A stretch of 64,000 bases of DNA from Porphyra umbilicalis (Eukaryota > Rhodophyta > Bangiophyceae > Bangiales > Bangiaceae): contig KV918831.1 of assembly GCA_002049455.2 (NCBI GenBank), positions 124,001-188,000 of the forward strand. The letters run 5' to 3'. Shown in pieces: positions 40,892 through 50,710 of the stretch (positions are counted from its first letter, which is position 1; the number at the start of each line of letters is the position of its first letter). The notes beneath the pieces are model-generated. The model was not told the origin of the DNA. It was given only the letters and a program-made list of their open reading frames with translations, and ran no database searches. The position numbers and the translations under genes are program-made.

Positions 40892-41812
40892 CTAGGCGTT
40901 TTTCGAGTCGTCCACGGCGTCGGCAGGATATTCGATCTCGTCTTCTTCGACGTTACCTTCGGCAATGGCATGAACGCCGATAGGCAGTTGGCGATGCTCG
41001 CGAGGGCGATATGGTTCTGCACACTGTGCGGCGAAGCGCCTCGGCTTGTTACAATTGTAACAGATGTCAGCCCGATTGGCTTGAGGGACGGCGGCCCGCG
41101 GGGGCGGCGGGGTGCGAACAGGTGTGAACAGTCGCTCCGTCGTCGTCTGCTGGTCCTGCGTCGCGTAAGCGACTTTGATTGCCATTGGGTGGGTCATCTT
41201 GAGCTGCAAGCGCAGCTTGTTGGTGCCGTCCCCGTAGACCTGGGCTGCAGCAACAGTCTCGGAAAGAGTCCGATCCGGGAATTGGTCATTCAAGACCCGC
41301 ACGAGCGCTTGCACAAGGTCCGAAAGACCAGTGATGAAGACGTCCTTAACGTCTTGGATGTTGAACAAACCGTTCAGGAGGTCGCATTGCGTTTCCACGC
41401 GGTGGCCAAAGGCCGTGGGCGCCTCGTTGTCGTGTTGTTTCATCGTAATGATGTCTTGGTAGGCGTTAACCATAGATGCGTGTGTCGCATACTTCGAAAG
41501 AAGCCAGTTGACGGCATCTCCGTATGTACGGATGGCATAACGCTTACGTCTGAGGGCGCTGTTAAGCTCGCCGTAGAAGGCCATCTTGGCGTTGCCGGCT
41601 AGTCGAAAGATCATGAGCGGAAGGGATTGACCGTGCGCAAGCCCAGCCGCGTCGCACGCGCGGCGAAAGGTCGTCAAGAACGTGAAGATGCCCAAGGGCA
41701 GGGCTCCCGTGAGTGGCTGTTGCCCAGGGAACGCTCCGTCTAAACGTTTGTTGAGACGATGCGACCGTTGTGCCTCCTTAGGCGTATACGTCAGTTGACG
41801 GCGGATCAGGAA
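40892..41812 (-). CDS. gag: Ty3 Gag, N-terminally truncated
   Basis: The capsid-like helical region (LPLGIFTFLTTFRRACDAAG; FRLAGNAKMAFYGELNS; ETQCDLLNGLFNIQDVKDVF) is followed by a Pro-rich linker and a zinc knuckle reading CYNCNKPRRFAAQC. The position that should be His (C-x2-C-x4-H-x4-C) is Arg (codon CGC, 41038-41036). Upstream the frame runs into the repeat unit at 41813, where the first in-frame Met (41857) belongs to unrelated sequence, so the natural start is missing. Confidence 0.8.
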   Translation of the reverse strand, partial: FLIRRQLTYTPKEAQRSHRLNKRLDGAFPGQQPLTGALPLGIFTFLTTFRRACDAAGLAHGQSLPLMIFRLAGNAKMAFYGELNSALRRKRYAIRTYGDAVNWLLSKYATHASMVNAYQDIITMKQHDNEAPTAFGHRVETQCDLLNGLFNIQDVKDVFITGLSDLVQALVRVLNDQFPDRTLSETVAAAQVYGDGTNKLRLQLKMTHPMAIKVAYATQDQQTTTERLFTPVRTPPPPRAAVPQANRADICYNCNKPRRFAAQCAEPYRPREHRQLPIGVHAIAEGNVEEDEIEYPADAVDDSKNA

Positions 41813-42026
41813 GTATGGCGCGTCGCCAAAGAATGATCGCATCTGCGAAACGCTCACAGCAAGTCACAGCAAGTTACATTCAGGTTCGGGCGGGGCGCTG
41901 TAAAGTTTGTGCAGAAACTCTCTGCCACACGATCAAGAGCGGGAGAATCAGACAGGAAGATCGGACGCTGCTCACCAATCTTCGTTTAAAGCTGTCATAC
42001 GTAGATGCGTGTCAGCCACGCAGGAC

Positions 42027-43222
42027 TCACGCTGTGAGATGGGCAGCAGACGCGGCCACGCTGGCGGCCACATCCTGCCCAGCCGGCGGCGGCAGCGACG
42101 CGGCGCCGCGCAGAAAACTGCCGCCGGCGGCGGCGAGCGCACGCGCCAGCCCGGCCGGGGTGGTCCGGGTGCGTCGCTTTGCGACACCCGGACCACCCCC
42201 TGCCGACGAACTACGACGCGCGAGATTGGCGGCGGCAGCGCCGCCACCGCGCGCGGACGCCCTCGCGGTCGGCGGCGGCAGCGCCGCCGCAGCAGGCGTC
42301 GTGGCGCCCGCTGCCGCCGACACCGTGGCGGCGGCAGATGGCCTCGGGGCGGACCCGGTCGGGGCGGGGGGAGGGGCGACAGCCGCCGCAGGGGGCGGGG
42401 CGGCGGCCGATCCGCCTTGTCGGTCCGCCGCGGTGGCCGCGGCGAGCGGGTCGTCGACGTCCATACCGGAAGCCTCCTCGGCGGGCATGGCGGACGCCGA
42501 CGACGCCCCAGAACGCCGACCATGCCTGTGGCGGACAGCCTTTTTGGCGGGGGGGGGGCCGCCGGATCGCCCGGGGGAGAGGGGACAGCCGTCCGCGGCG
42601 GCGGCGCAGCCGCGGGAGCGCCAGCGGTCGGGGGCCGAAAACGCGGCCACAGAGATGGACGCCAGGGTCACCGCGGTAACCGACCCAAACAGGCGCACGT
42701 CCACGATTGCGTGGACTTGCGCACCGGTCAGGTCGGCCAGCAACGCGCTCAGGCGCTGGGAGGGGGCGGCACGCGTCACCCCCCAGACGTATGCAGTCTC
42801 GAGGGCGACTAGCGCCCCCGCGCGCGGCCGCTCGCGCGTGAGCAGCGCGGCGGCACGCGCCGCCCGCTCCACCGGCGATAGCAGGGCGTGGTGCGCCGGG
42901 GCGGCGGCGACAAGGGGGAGCGGGCGACCACCAGCAGGGGGAACAGCCGGCGGTACACCAGCAGCACCGGCAGGTCCCCCAGCGGCAGTCGCCCGCCCTC
43001 CCTCACGTCCGCTCCCACGGCGACGCCCACCGCGGACAACAAAAGTCCATGCCCCCCCAGCAGGGGAAGCAGCAGCAGCAGGAGGGCGAACAGCCTGCCG
43101 ACACCGCCGAGTGGGGGGGAAGGGGCCGCCTCACCCGCCGCAGGTCGAAAACCCGGCGGGGGGGCGGCCAACGGGCCACCAGGAACCGCAGCGGGCGCGG
43201 CGCCCCCGCCATATGAGGACAA
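42027..43222 (-). pseudogene. gene 1 of repeat unit, copy A (Ala/Pro-rich, hydrophobic segments), frameshifted
   Basis: From MSSYGGGAAPAAVPGG at 43222 the frame carries hydrophobic runs (FALLLLLLPLLGGHGLLLSA; LPVLLVYRRLFPLLVVA). A shift near 42890 then moves the coding sense to the frame reading ARAAALLTRERPRAGALVAL, SVTAVTLASISVAAFSA, a basic patch (KKAVRHRHGRRS) and an Ala-rich tail ending near 42027. The same blocks occur in copy B, which supports a real gene rather than a composition effect. Membrane segments are suggested; function unknown. Confidence 0.4.
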
Positions 43223-43348
43223 AGACTGAGAGACAAATCGAAGACGAGAGATCCGCTGGATTTTCTATCGTACGCAATGTAGCACCGTCATGCACAAGCA
43301 AACAGCGAAATAACAAGAAAGAATGCAAAAACACTAACAAATATCGTA

Positions 43349-44772
43349 TCAAAGGGCTGTGACCTCCCGACAGTAGCGGAAAAAAATGTCCAAGGACCGC
43401 TTGTGGCCAAACGTCCACTGCTTGGCATCCTGCATGGTGCCCTCGAAAAGGCCGACTAGGTCACTGACCGGGGTGCCAGCGTCAACCACCACAGGCCCAG
43501 AGATCCCGTCCTCCACGAGGACCTTCTTGACCAGCCCCAGGTAGACGGCGTCGTCCTTGATGGTGTACCGCTTCTTGAACAGGTCGAAGACACCCAAAGC
43601 GTCCAGCAAAGAAGCTACATTTGGCTCGCTTGGTCCAGCAGTAGATGGCGCCGTCATGGTGTCGAGGGTGTGCACAACGCCATTGGCCACCAGCCGACTG
43701 CTTGGGGTCGTCGCAGGCGCGCGAAGCCGCATGGGCGATGCTGCGAGCGACAGGGCCCGTGAGGTCGAACGGGCTGCCCCGTGCGCAGACAACACCGTCT
43801 GGATTTTCTTGAGCGGCGTGTCAACGCCCAGAAGAGCATCACGTCCCCGACGGCGCTCATTGTCGGGCAATGCCGGCAGGCCACCAGCTTCGTCAGCCGC
43901 AGCCAAAATCTTGGCGCTTGAGGAAGAGAACCCCGCCCCGCGGTAAGCAAAAGCAGCTCGCAACTTGTCCTTGTTCTTGGCATGCGTGGCGGCGGTGACC
44001 TTTCCTTGGCGACTGGCAACTACCATGAGATTGTCCATGTCCGTGGCCGCGTAGCTGGGAGTTGAGGAGGCCCCCGCGGCCCTTGATCCCGCCATGGCGC
44101 CGTCGCGTCCCACGACTGAGGGATGTGCAGTGTGGAGCGCCTTGGTTGCCGCCTTCTCCTTGCGGTGGTCGTCGTCCTTCTCCGCGTAGCGCTTCTGTGC
44201 GGCCTCCTGCGCTTTCTTGACGTAGGCGTCCGTCATAGAAGGAGAAGGGCACACCATCACGGCGGCTGACATGACAAAGTTGCGCCTGTGGCGGAAGACA
44301 AGTTTTCCCTTCTCGGTGGCCTGGAAAAGAAAAGCCAAGCGAGACAATCAAAAATCCAGACGTGACACACACACACAGAGACCCATTGAAGAAGAAGCAC
44401 GGAGGCCCGTCACAGTCAGACAACGCTCCAGAACACGCACAAGTCAACGTGTACCCCACATCATGTCTTAGGGCCTGGATTGAAACCGTCGTCGAAGCTT
44501 ACCTTTTCGTACAGCGCCTCGTACTTGATCGTCATGGCCATGTGCCCGTCCTTTACACAAAGGTCACAGTGCATGACACGAGCGCCTGCTTGAGTTGAAC
44601 TCGTCTTTGTGTGGCGTGGGGTAGCGGTAAACATGGGGCTCTGCTGACTCAGGCGACAGGGGCACTCAATAGTGACCATATCGCAATTGCGAGCATCGTG
44701 CTTGGCACCGCCATCCTGCGACTGGTGGCCGCAAAACTTGCACTTCGCAAGAGCCCTCTGCCGCCCCGTCAT
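43349..44772 (-). CDS. gene 2 of repeat unit, copy A: zinc-knuckle protein
   Basis: Join of 44772-44503 and 44320-43349, phase 0, 413 aa. The intron (182 nt) begins GTAAGC and ends CTTTTCCAG. The N-terminus has CKFCGHQSQDGG…HDARNC, a C-x2-C…H-x4-C finger, and later HCDLC…GH. Exon 2 begins ATEKGKLVFRHRRNF, has a charged helical stretch (VKKAQEAAQKRYAEKDDD), a Ser/Ala-rich middle and an ordered C-terminus (LDALGVFDLFKKRYTIKDD; FFRYCREVTAL). No family recognised. Conservation of both exons in copy B shows it is a true gene of the unit, perhaps a DNA-binding accessory of a transposon. Confidence 0.65.
44321..44502 (-). other. intron in gene 2, copy A
   Basis: Minus-strand donor CGAAAAG then GTAAGC; acceptor TTTCTTTTCCAG then GCCACCGAG. 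The same signals are kept in copy B (acceptor before 60434). Confidence 0.8.
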
Positions 44773-45194
44773 AGCGCACAGGCGCTGAACCGCCCAAGAA
44801 GGTCAATAGCCCCTATAGGCAGGCCACACGATGCCACATCAAGCACACACCGCAACGCAACACACCACCACAGAGCACAGCGCCAGCAACCTTGCAACGG
44901 CTCAGAGCCAGCTGCCGGTCTCCCTCCGTGCTTTTAAGATGCAAAGACGCGAAGAAACAGCGCGCAGACACCATGCGGCGAAAGACGATGCCAAGAAAAA
45001 GCAGGAGCGGCCACAAAAATGATCCCGAACCGATTCGCCATTTCCCAAACTGCGTGCATCCCACGTCGCAGCGTAGCGCGCCTCCATCACCACTCCATGT
45101 CACTCTTGAAGGCTCTGGGTGCTCGTCTGCTCCCCTTATCGCGCTTTTCTGCGAGCAACACGGACAAATGAGGGTGGGCCGCGACAGATGATTG

Positions 45195-45940
45195 CTCTTG
45201 CTGACATATTTTCTACCTAGAGCCTGAAAACCTGCACCTGGGATGGCTAAAACTCGCGTGCCGGGCAAAGATGCGGCCGGCACTCCAATAAAATGGTCGC
45301 TCGTCTTCATTCGTACCCTCTTTCCTGAAAAGGTAGGCATGTGCCTGACAACCTCTCTTGTGACGTGAGCGTAGAGCTGCCAGGCGGCCACAACGTGAAC
45401 AGGAGAGTGGGCCAACAAAAAGATGCGTCGGCCCCTCGCGGTCGGAGTCAGACGAGCGCCACGTACACATCACGGCGGGCCACCACTGGCCGACGCCCTG
45501 TGGAGCGATCGGTTTGAGGCCCGGTGTCAACCACCCAACACAAACCGTCTGATGGCACACCAGCTCAGCCAAGATGCTAGAACAACTGTCTGTAAACGTG
45601 GTCCCTGTAAACTCGCGGCCGGACCGCCCCCCCTTCCCGTCCCTTCAGGGCAGGAATTGTCAGGATATGCCAGACATGGACGCTGATGGTGTGGAAACCC
45701 GTCATTTCTGCCACCGTGCCCGGTCCTGCTCACTGAAAGCGGTCGGCGCCCATCCTAGAAGCACCCACCGTCGTCGTGGCGTTCACCGTCTGCACACGGT
45801 TGACCGTCGAGGCACCTTCCTGATCCCCCTCTTCGCTCACAGCTTTCATCCGCGTACACTACTTCCTATGCATACCTGGACAGTTGCAATGCGCCGCATG
45901 CGGTCAAGCGTGCGACAAAGTCCGATGGACAGAGCGCCGG
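45195..45940 (+). repeat. inverted-repeat arm, left, copy A
   Basis: Runs from about GCTCTTGCTGACA to AGAGCGCCGG and is the inverted counterpart of 47001-47757, with most positions matching. Confidence 0.9.
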
Positions 45941-47000
45941 TACGATTCGACACTAGAGCGCCTTGTGTTTTCTTTTTTTTGTACGTGGCGGTGCCATGGG
46001 CGTGGCCACAGTTGCATTTGTTGGCGCCTTCAGTGTCTGTGGGACGTTTTGGGACTCACCTAAGACCACTTGTGATGCGTGTTTGGCTGTGTCTTTAGAT
46101 GGAGGATGAGGGGCGGCCCGCTGTGGTTGTGGTCACGTCCGAGAACCTTGCCTGCGGGAATATGGAGGGCCAGTGCGGATAGATTCGTCCTCCTGCTTGA
46201 TCCGTGTTGAAGCAGTATCATTTTCTAGTGGTCGAAGTGTTCCTCTTCCTTGGTTAGTTGTCCGAATGTTGAGTGTGGAGACGACGACGACGATCAGTTC
46301 GGCTGGGGTTCTTTGTGACCGAGTCAGCTGTATTTTATTGCGATGTGTCGTCCCTCCTGTCTCTTTGTCGGCGAACATGCCTGGCGTCGAACCGGAATAA
46401 AGTAGTGTTCGGTTCTGAACGATGTGGGCGCCTCCGGTGAGTTCAAGTGCCTGCTGCTGCTGGGGTCGAAGAAGCAGCATGCGCCAGCCTTAGACCAGCA
46501 GGTGGAATGTTCAAGACTCGTGACGTCCAGGGGCATCTCGTATCTCGTCTGTGTTGGTCTTCTGCCCTCCGTCGTACAGACAGTGGTTGCGGACCTCTCC
46601 TGGTTCAACATACGCCACAGACAGCATGCGACCCAACAATGCAAGCGTAAAATAGGGCTCAGAACCCTCGCACGCACGCACCAAGCCTCTGCGATCGACG
46701 TTAAGTGACTTGGAAGACCCTGATTGTGAACGTAACTGTTGCTTCTTAAAGGCAGTGTGACGCACACATTCTCACTACAAGCATCCCGCGAAACAGAGCG
46801 TGGAAGCGACTGACTGGAACAATACACAATGTCTTGAAGCCCTGAACGGTCCACTACAGAAACCCCGCACCACAAGCCGTACAAAAGGGCAACCCGCACG
46901 AAAAAGGAAGAACCTCGTGCAAAAAACCGATTGGACGGTGGCAAAGAACGCCTCATAGAAGCAAGAAGCCGAGGTGCACAAATAGGGAGTTCCAGTCAAG
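45941..47000 (+). other. 1,060-bp spacer between arms, orientation 1
   Basis: Starts TACGATTCGACACTAGAGCG and ends GGAGTTCCAGTCAAG. Present as the reverse complement in copy B (62039-63098), same length. The minus frames 46956-46324 and 46480-46133 are open but interrupted relative to each other; no domain recognised. Confidence 0.9.
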
Positions 47001-47757
47001 CCTGCACTCGGTCTATCGGACGCCGTCGCACGCTTGAACGCGTGCGGCGCATTGCAACTGTCCAGGTATGCATAGGAAGTAGTGTACGCGGATGAAAGCT
47101 GTGAGCGAAGAGGGGGATCAGGAAGGTGCCTCGACGGTCAACCGTGTGCAGACGGTGAACGCCACGACGACGGTGGGTGCTTCTAGGATGGGCGCCGACC
47201 GCTTTCAGTGAGCAGGACCGGGCACGGTGGCAGAAATGACGGGTTTCCACACCATCAGCGTCCATGTCTGGCATATCCTGACAATTCCTGCCCTGAAGGG
47301 ACGGGGAGGGGGGGCGGTCCTGCCGCGAGTTTACAGGGACCACGTTTACAGACAGTTGTTCTAGCATCTTGGCTGAGCTGGTGTGCCATCAGACGGTTTG
47401 TGTGGGGTGGTTGACACCGGGCCTCAAACCGATCGCTCCACAGGGCGTCGGCCAGTGGTGGCCCGCCGTGATGTGTACGTGGCGCTCGTCTGACTCCGAC
47501 CGCGAGGGGCCGACGCATCTTTTTGTTGGCCCACTCTCCTGTTCACGTTGTGGCCGCCTGGCAGCTCTACGCTCACGTCACAAGAGAGGTTGTCAGGCAC
47601 ATGCCTACCTTTTCAGGAAAGAGGGTACGAATGAAGACGAGCGACCATTTTATTGGAGTGCCGGCCGCATCTTTGCCCGGCACGCGAGTTTTAGCCATCC
47701 CAGGTGCAGGTTTTCATGTCCTCGGTAGAAAATCGGTCAGCAAGAGCGAGCATCTGT
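47001..47757 (-). repeat. inverted-repeat arm, right, copy A
   Basis: Reverse-complement partner of 45195-45940. The outer end is fuzzy (similarity fades between 47757 and about 47775). Confidence 0.9.
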
Positions 47758-48225
47758 CGCGTCTCAAGCACGTTCGTCCGTTTTGTCCGAGAGAAGGCGG
47801 GTGAGGGGGTGCAAAGGGGTGCTGACAGACGTGCGCGGCGGGATGGACCTGTGATTGAAGGGCGGCTTGTCATCGAACTGGATGCACCGTGCTTTGTATT
47901 GGGTGCACGGCAGGTTGTGTGGACGCCGTCATTGCGTTGGTTTGCCGTCTGTCGTTTTCTGGGCCATTGTGTGTGGGCGTCGGCCGGCCGCCACTGAACG
48001 CATCCGTTGCCTCTCCGATGACCTTTCGCCTCGCAGCACACAGGACACTGCGCCCTCGTTTCGAGTCGCAGAGTTCTGTTGTGGCCAGCACCCTCACCGC
48101 AGGAGACGCTGAGCAGCGCCGCGCTTCGATCGACGCATGCGTTCCTGCTCGCTTGTGTTGAGATTTTGCAAGTCAACACGGTGCCAGTGTGGACTCTGCA
48201 GCCGTCGGGATTTGTTGCCGTCCAC

Positions 48226-49410
48226 ATGACGTTTGTAGAGGACCGACGTGTGCTGGTCATATCCTGGCTTGTCGGTGGCAGGATGACCTGGGCAGAGGCG
48301 GCAGAGCTAGGGGGAGTGAGTGTGGCCATTGTGGGGCGGTGGTATCGGGTGTTTCGTAGGACAGGTGCTTTTTGGCCTGATGACGCCCTAGGTCAACAAC
48401 ATTACGACAACGCCGTTTTCAACCCCAACTTCCTTGTCGCGGTGACGTCGCTCATTGTAGACTCCCCGGAGGCCTTTCTGGGTGAGATCTCAGAGACCTT
48501 GCAGCAACTCTCGGAGCTTCCAGGCTGGGAGGGGCTGCCGCACTCGCCTTCCACCGTGTCGCTCGTGCTGCGCGCCGTCGGGTACACCCACAAGCGCATC
48601 ATGACGCACTTCCGCCAGCGCTGTGCACATCGCCGACGCGAGTTCGCGCGAGAGATACGCCGCGTGCCCATCAAGTGCATCGTCAGCATGGACGAGGTGC
48701 ACAAGGACGTTTCAACAAGCTATCGTCGGTACGGCTGGGCGCTGCGCGGTGTGCGAGATGAGGTCATGATTTCAGACCCCCGCAAGAGCCCCCGCTACTC
48801 CGTGATGGCAGCCGTGAGCATCGACGGCGTCGTTGAGACGATGACGTGCGCTGTACCTCCGTCCTACACGGCTCTCGACTACGCGCTCTTCATTCACGCC
48901 CTGGCGCCATCCATGGGAAAGTGGAATCCGGACCTACCTACCGAGGAGTGGGAGGCGCAAGATTCCCGCTCCGTCCTCCTCATCGACAATGCCGCAATCC
49001 ACTCCGATGAGGCCGACGACCTGGCGCGTCAGTACGGCATCCTGGTGCTCCGGCTTCCTCCGTACTCGCCGGATTTTGCCCCAGTGGAGGGCGTCTTCTC
49101 CATCCTGAAGCAGTGGATTGCGGCCGAGTCGGCACAAGACCGGCTGGCTGGTGTCGTGATGCCCAATGGAGAGCGCATGGGCAAGTACGTTGGTTTGATT
49201 GTAGATATAGGCTTGGCATCGTTGACTACGGCTCAGTGTGCTAGCCAGTTTGAGAGAGTTTATTGGGAGTGGCTTCGTCAAGACGCAGCGTATGTAGGCG
49301 CGGGCGGTGGTGAGAACGACGAGGGGGAAGAAGAGGGCGAGCACGAGCAAGGAGAGGGAGAAGGTGGTCATGATGAGGGAGCAGATGAGGATTTTATGGA
49401 AGAAAACTGA
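48226..49410 (+). CDS. Tc1/mariner-IS630 type DDE transposase
   Basis: The Met at 48226 (MTFVEDRR) starts a typical helix-turn-helix N-terminus (ISWLVGGRMTWAEAAELGGV, GRWYRVFRRTG). The frame is open further up to 48079, but without family-like content. The catalytic core follows: SMDEVHKD (first D), LLIDNAAIHSD (second D) and PYSPDFAPVEGVF (E), with 33 residues between the last two, in the DD33-34E range of the superfamily. Between them are YGWALRG and VMAAVSIDG, also typical. The C-terminus ends in a Glu/Gly-rich acidic tail. The frame is intact, so it may be functional. It starts about 470 bp beyond the right inverted-repeat arm. No short terminal repeats or TA duplication were found around it. 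Confidence 0.9.
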   Translation: MTFVEDRRVLVISWLVGGRMTWAEAAELGGVSVAIVGRWYRVFRRTGAFWPDDALGQQHYDNAVFNPNFLVAVTSLIVDSPEAFLGEISETLQQLSELPGWEGLPHSPSTVSLVLRAVGYTHKRIMTHFRQRCAHRRREFAREIRRVPIKCIVSMDEVHKDVSTSYRRYGWALRGVRDEVMISDPRKSPRYSVMAAVSIDGVVETMTCAVPPSYTALDYALFIHALAPSMGKWNPDLPTEEWEAQDSRSVLLIDNAAIHSDEADDLARQYGILVLRLPPYSPDFAPVEGVFSILKQWIAAESAQDRLAGVVMPNGERMGKYVGLIVDIGLASLTTAQCASQFERVYWEWLRQDAAYVGAGGGENDEGEEEGEHEQGEGEGGHDEGADEDFMEEN

Positions 49411-50710
49411 GCAAATGGGCAGAGAGAGTTCTGTTCATAGCGCCATGTTCGAAGTGCATCCGCTGCCGGTGTATGAGGAGGATCCGTACCAATGCGGATG
49501 GCGCATCGTCCCGTCGCCGGCTGAGTCCGCCGAGCCCGTGGCGGCGGGAGCGCGGCGGTGTATCTGCCGCAGCCCCACGGGTGTGTAATCTGGTCATATT
49601 TGACAAGGACACGTCGTAATTTCCTACAGACGGTCGACCGTGAGTCGAACACATCATCAGCTGAGCGGCGGTCTGTGCTGAAGCGGCTGTGATTTATGGC
49701 GCCACTCGGAACAAACAACTGCACCTTGTCTTGCTTCTTTGTCTTTTTCCCATTTGTACGGCTTTTATGCAGCTTCATTTTTTTTCTCGGTTGCTTCTAG
49801 CGACTTCAGTCCGCCGCTGCACGAAGGGAATGCTCGTGGGCAAGACAGTTGTGCAGAAAATAAGGAATGGTCTGCTGCCCTGCAGCTTCATAGATATGAA
49901 CAATGATGTGCTCGCAGGTGGAAAACCATCGACTGGGTTTTTGAGCCACTTTACGGGCACAGCACAAGAGGCCCATCTTCTGTGCAGCTTGTCTGAAAAG
50001 CAGCCAGCAAGGGAAGGAGGAGGAGCGGCTGTTAGCAAAGCAAAAGCAGCGAGTGCCACCATAAAGGCCGCCCGGCGAGGCCACCCGCGTGTGCCCTCCC
50101 CACTGAGACAGCGCAACTCAAAGCGGCATGAGGCCGAGCCTGGGAAACAACGGCCAAGCATTATGGCGTCCACTTCTAGGAATATTACGCTGGAGGCTGT
50201 CTACCAGCCATGCATGAGTGCAGCCGACGTGAGGATGGCATGGAGTCGATATAGCGGTGATGCTGAGGGAAAGGGGGCACCAAGCCATTGACAAAATGCG
50301 AGGAGCCCACTGCATCATACTTGACAGTGCATGAATGGCTCACAGGCGTCCAAGAAACCTCTTGAGTGTCAGGAATTTGAAATGATAGGCTCACAGGCGT
50401 CCAAGAAACACAGCCTCTGCCACGGCTCTGGGTGGCGCCTCTTCTTGATGAAGCGCCGCAAGAGGCCTGACTCTGTGAGCTTTTGTCCGGCCTCAAATGC
50501 ACGTTCCAAATACGCGTCTATGACCAGAAGCCCGGCCTGACAGTGCACCATTGGCTGAGGAGCGTCCAAAAAACGCTTTGACTGGGGAACGATTGGCTCA
50601 CAGGCATCCAAAAAACCTATTCAATGACAGAGCACTGGGCGGTCAGCGGTCCACTCGAAACAATTGTGAGACCAAGTGCTCCATGTGCGGATGAAGCGCA
50701 CAGAGTCTCG
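49411..50710. other. intergenic, short repeated motif, no gene seen
   Basis: Mixed composition after the transposase. No coding region supported. Between 50335 and 50615 a GGCTCACAGGCGTCCAAGAAAC-like word recurs. Confidence 0.4.
50335..50615. repeat. four copies of a word of about 21 bp, GCTCACAGGCGTCCAAGAAA
   Basis: Near-identical copies begin at about 50337 and 50390. Weaker copies lie at about 50555 (GCTGAGGAGCGTCCAAAAAA) and 50593 (GCTCACAGGCATCCAAAAAA). Spacings are irregular. Confidence 0.75.

Larger units (their letters stand above)
36447..41812 (-). mobile_element. Ty3/Gypsy chromovirus, 5' truncated, no LTRs found
   Basis: Order on the minus strand: Gag (with CCHC-like knuckle), protease DTGA, RT, RNase H, integrase, chromodomain. 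The Gag frame meets the start of the repeat unit at 41813 without a proper N-terminus, so the 5' end is cut there. No LTR pair or primer-binding site was recognised on either side. Confidence 0.85.
41813..47920. repeat. large complex repeat unit, copy A
   Basis: Sequence from GTATGGCGCGTCGCCAAAG at 41813 matches that from 56607. Copy A lacks about 1.06 kb present in copy B at 57417-58480 and about 290 bp at 58925-59215. It holds two minus-strand genes, then inverted-repeat arms around a 1,060-bp spacer. The matched part ends at 47920 only because the window ends in copy B, so the transposase at 48226 may belong to the unit. Confidence 0.9.

Noticed and set aside
46133-46956. ORFs in the inverted spacer (also 62083-62910)
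   Set aside because: Different lengths and frames in the two copies, no domain; Cys/Ser/Arg-rich translation looks non-coding. Kept only as a note in the spacer entries.
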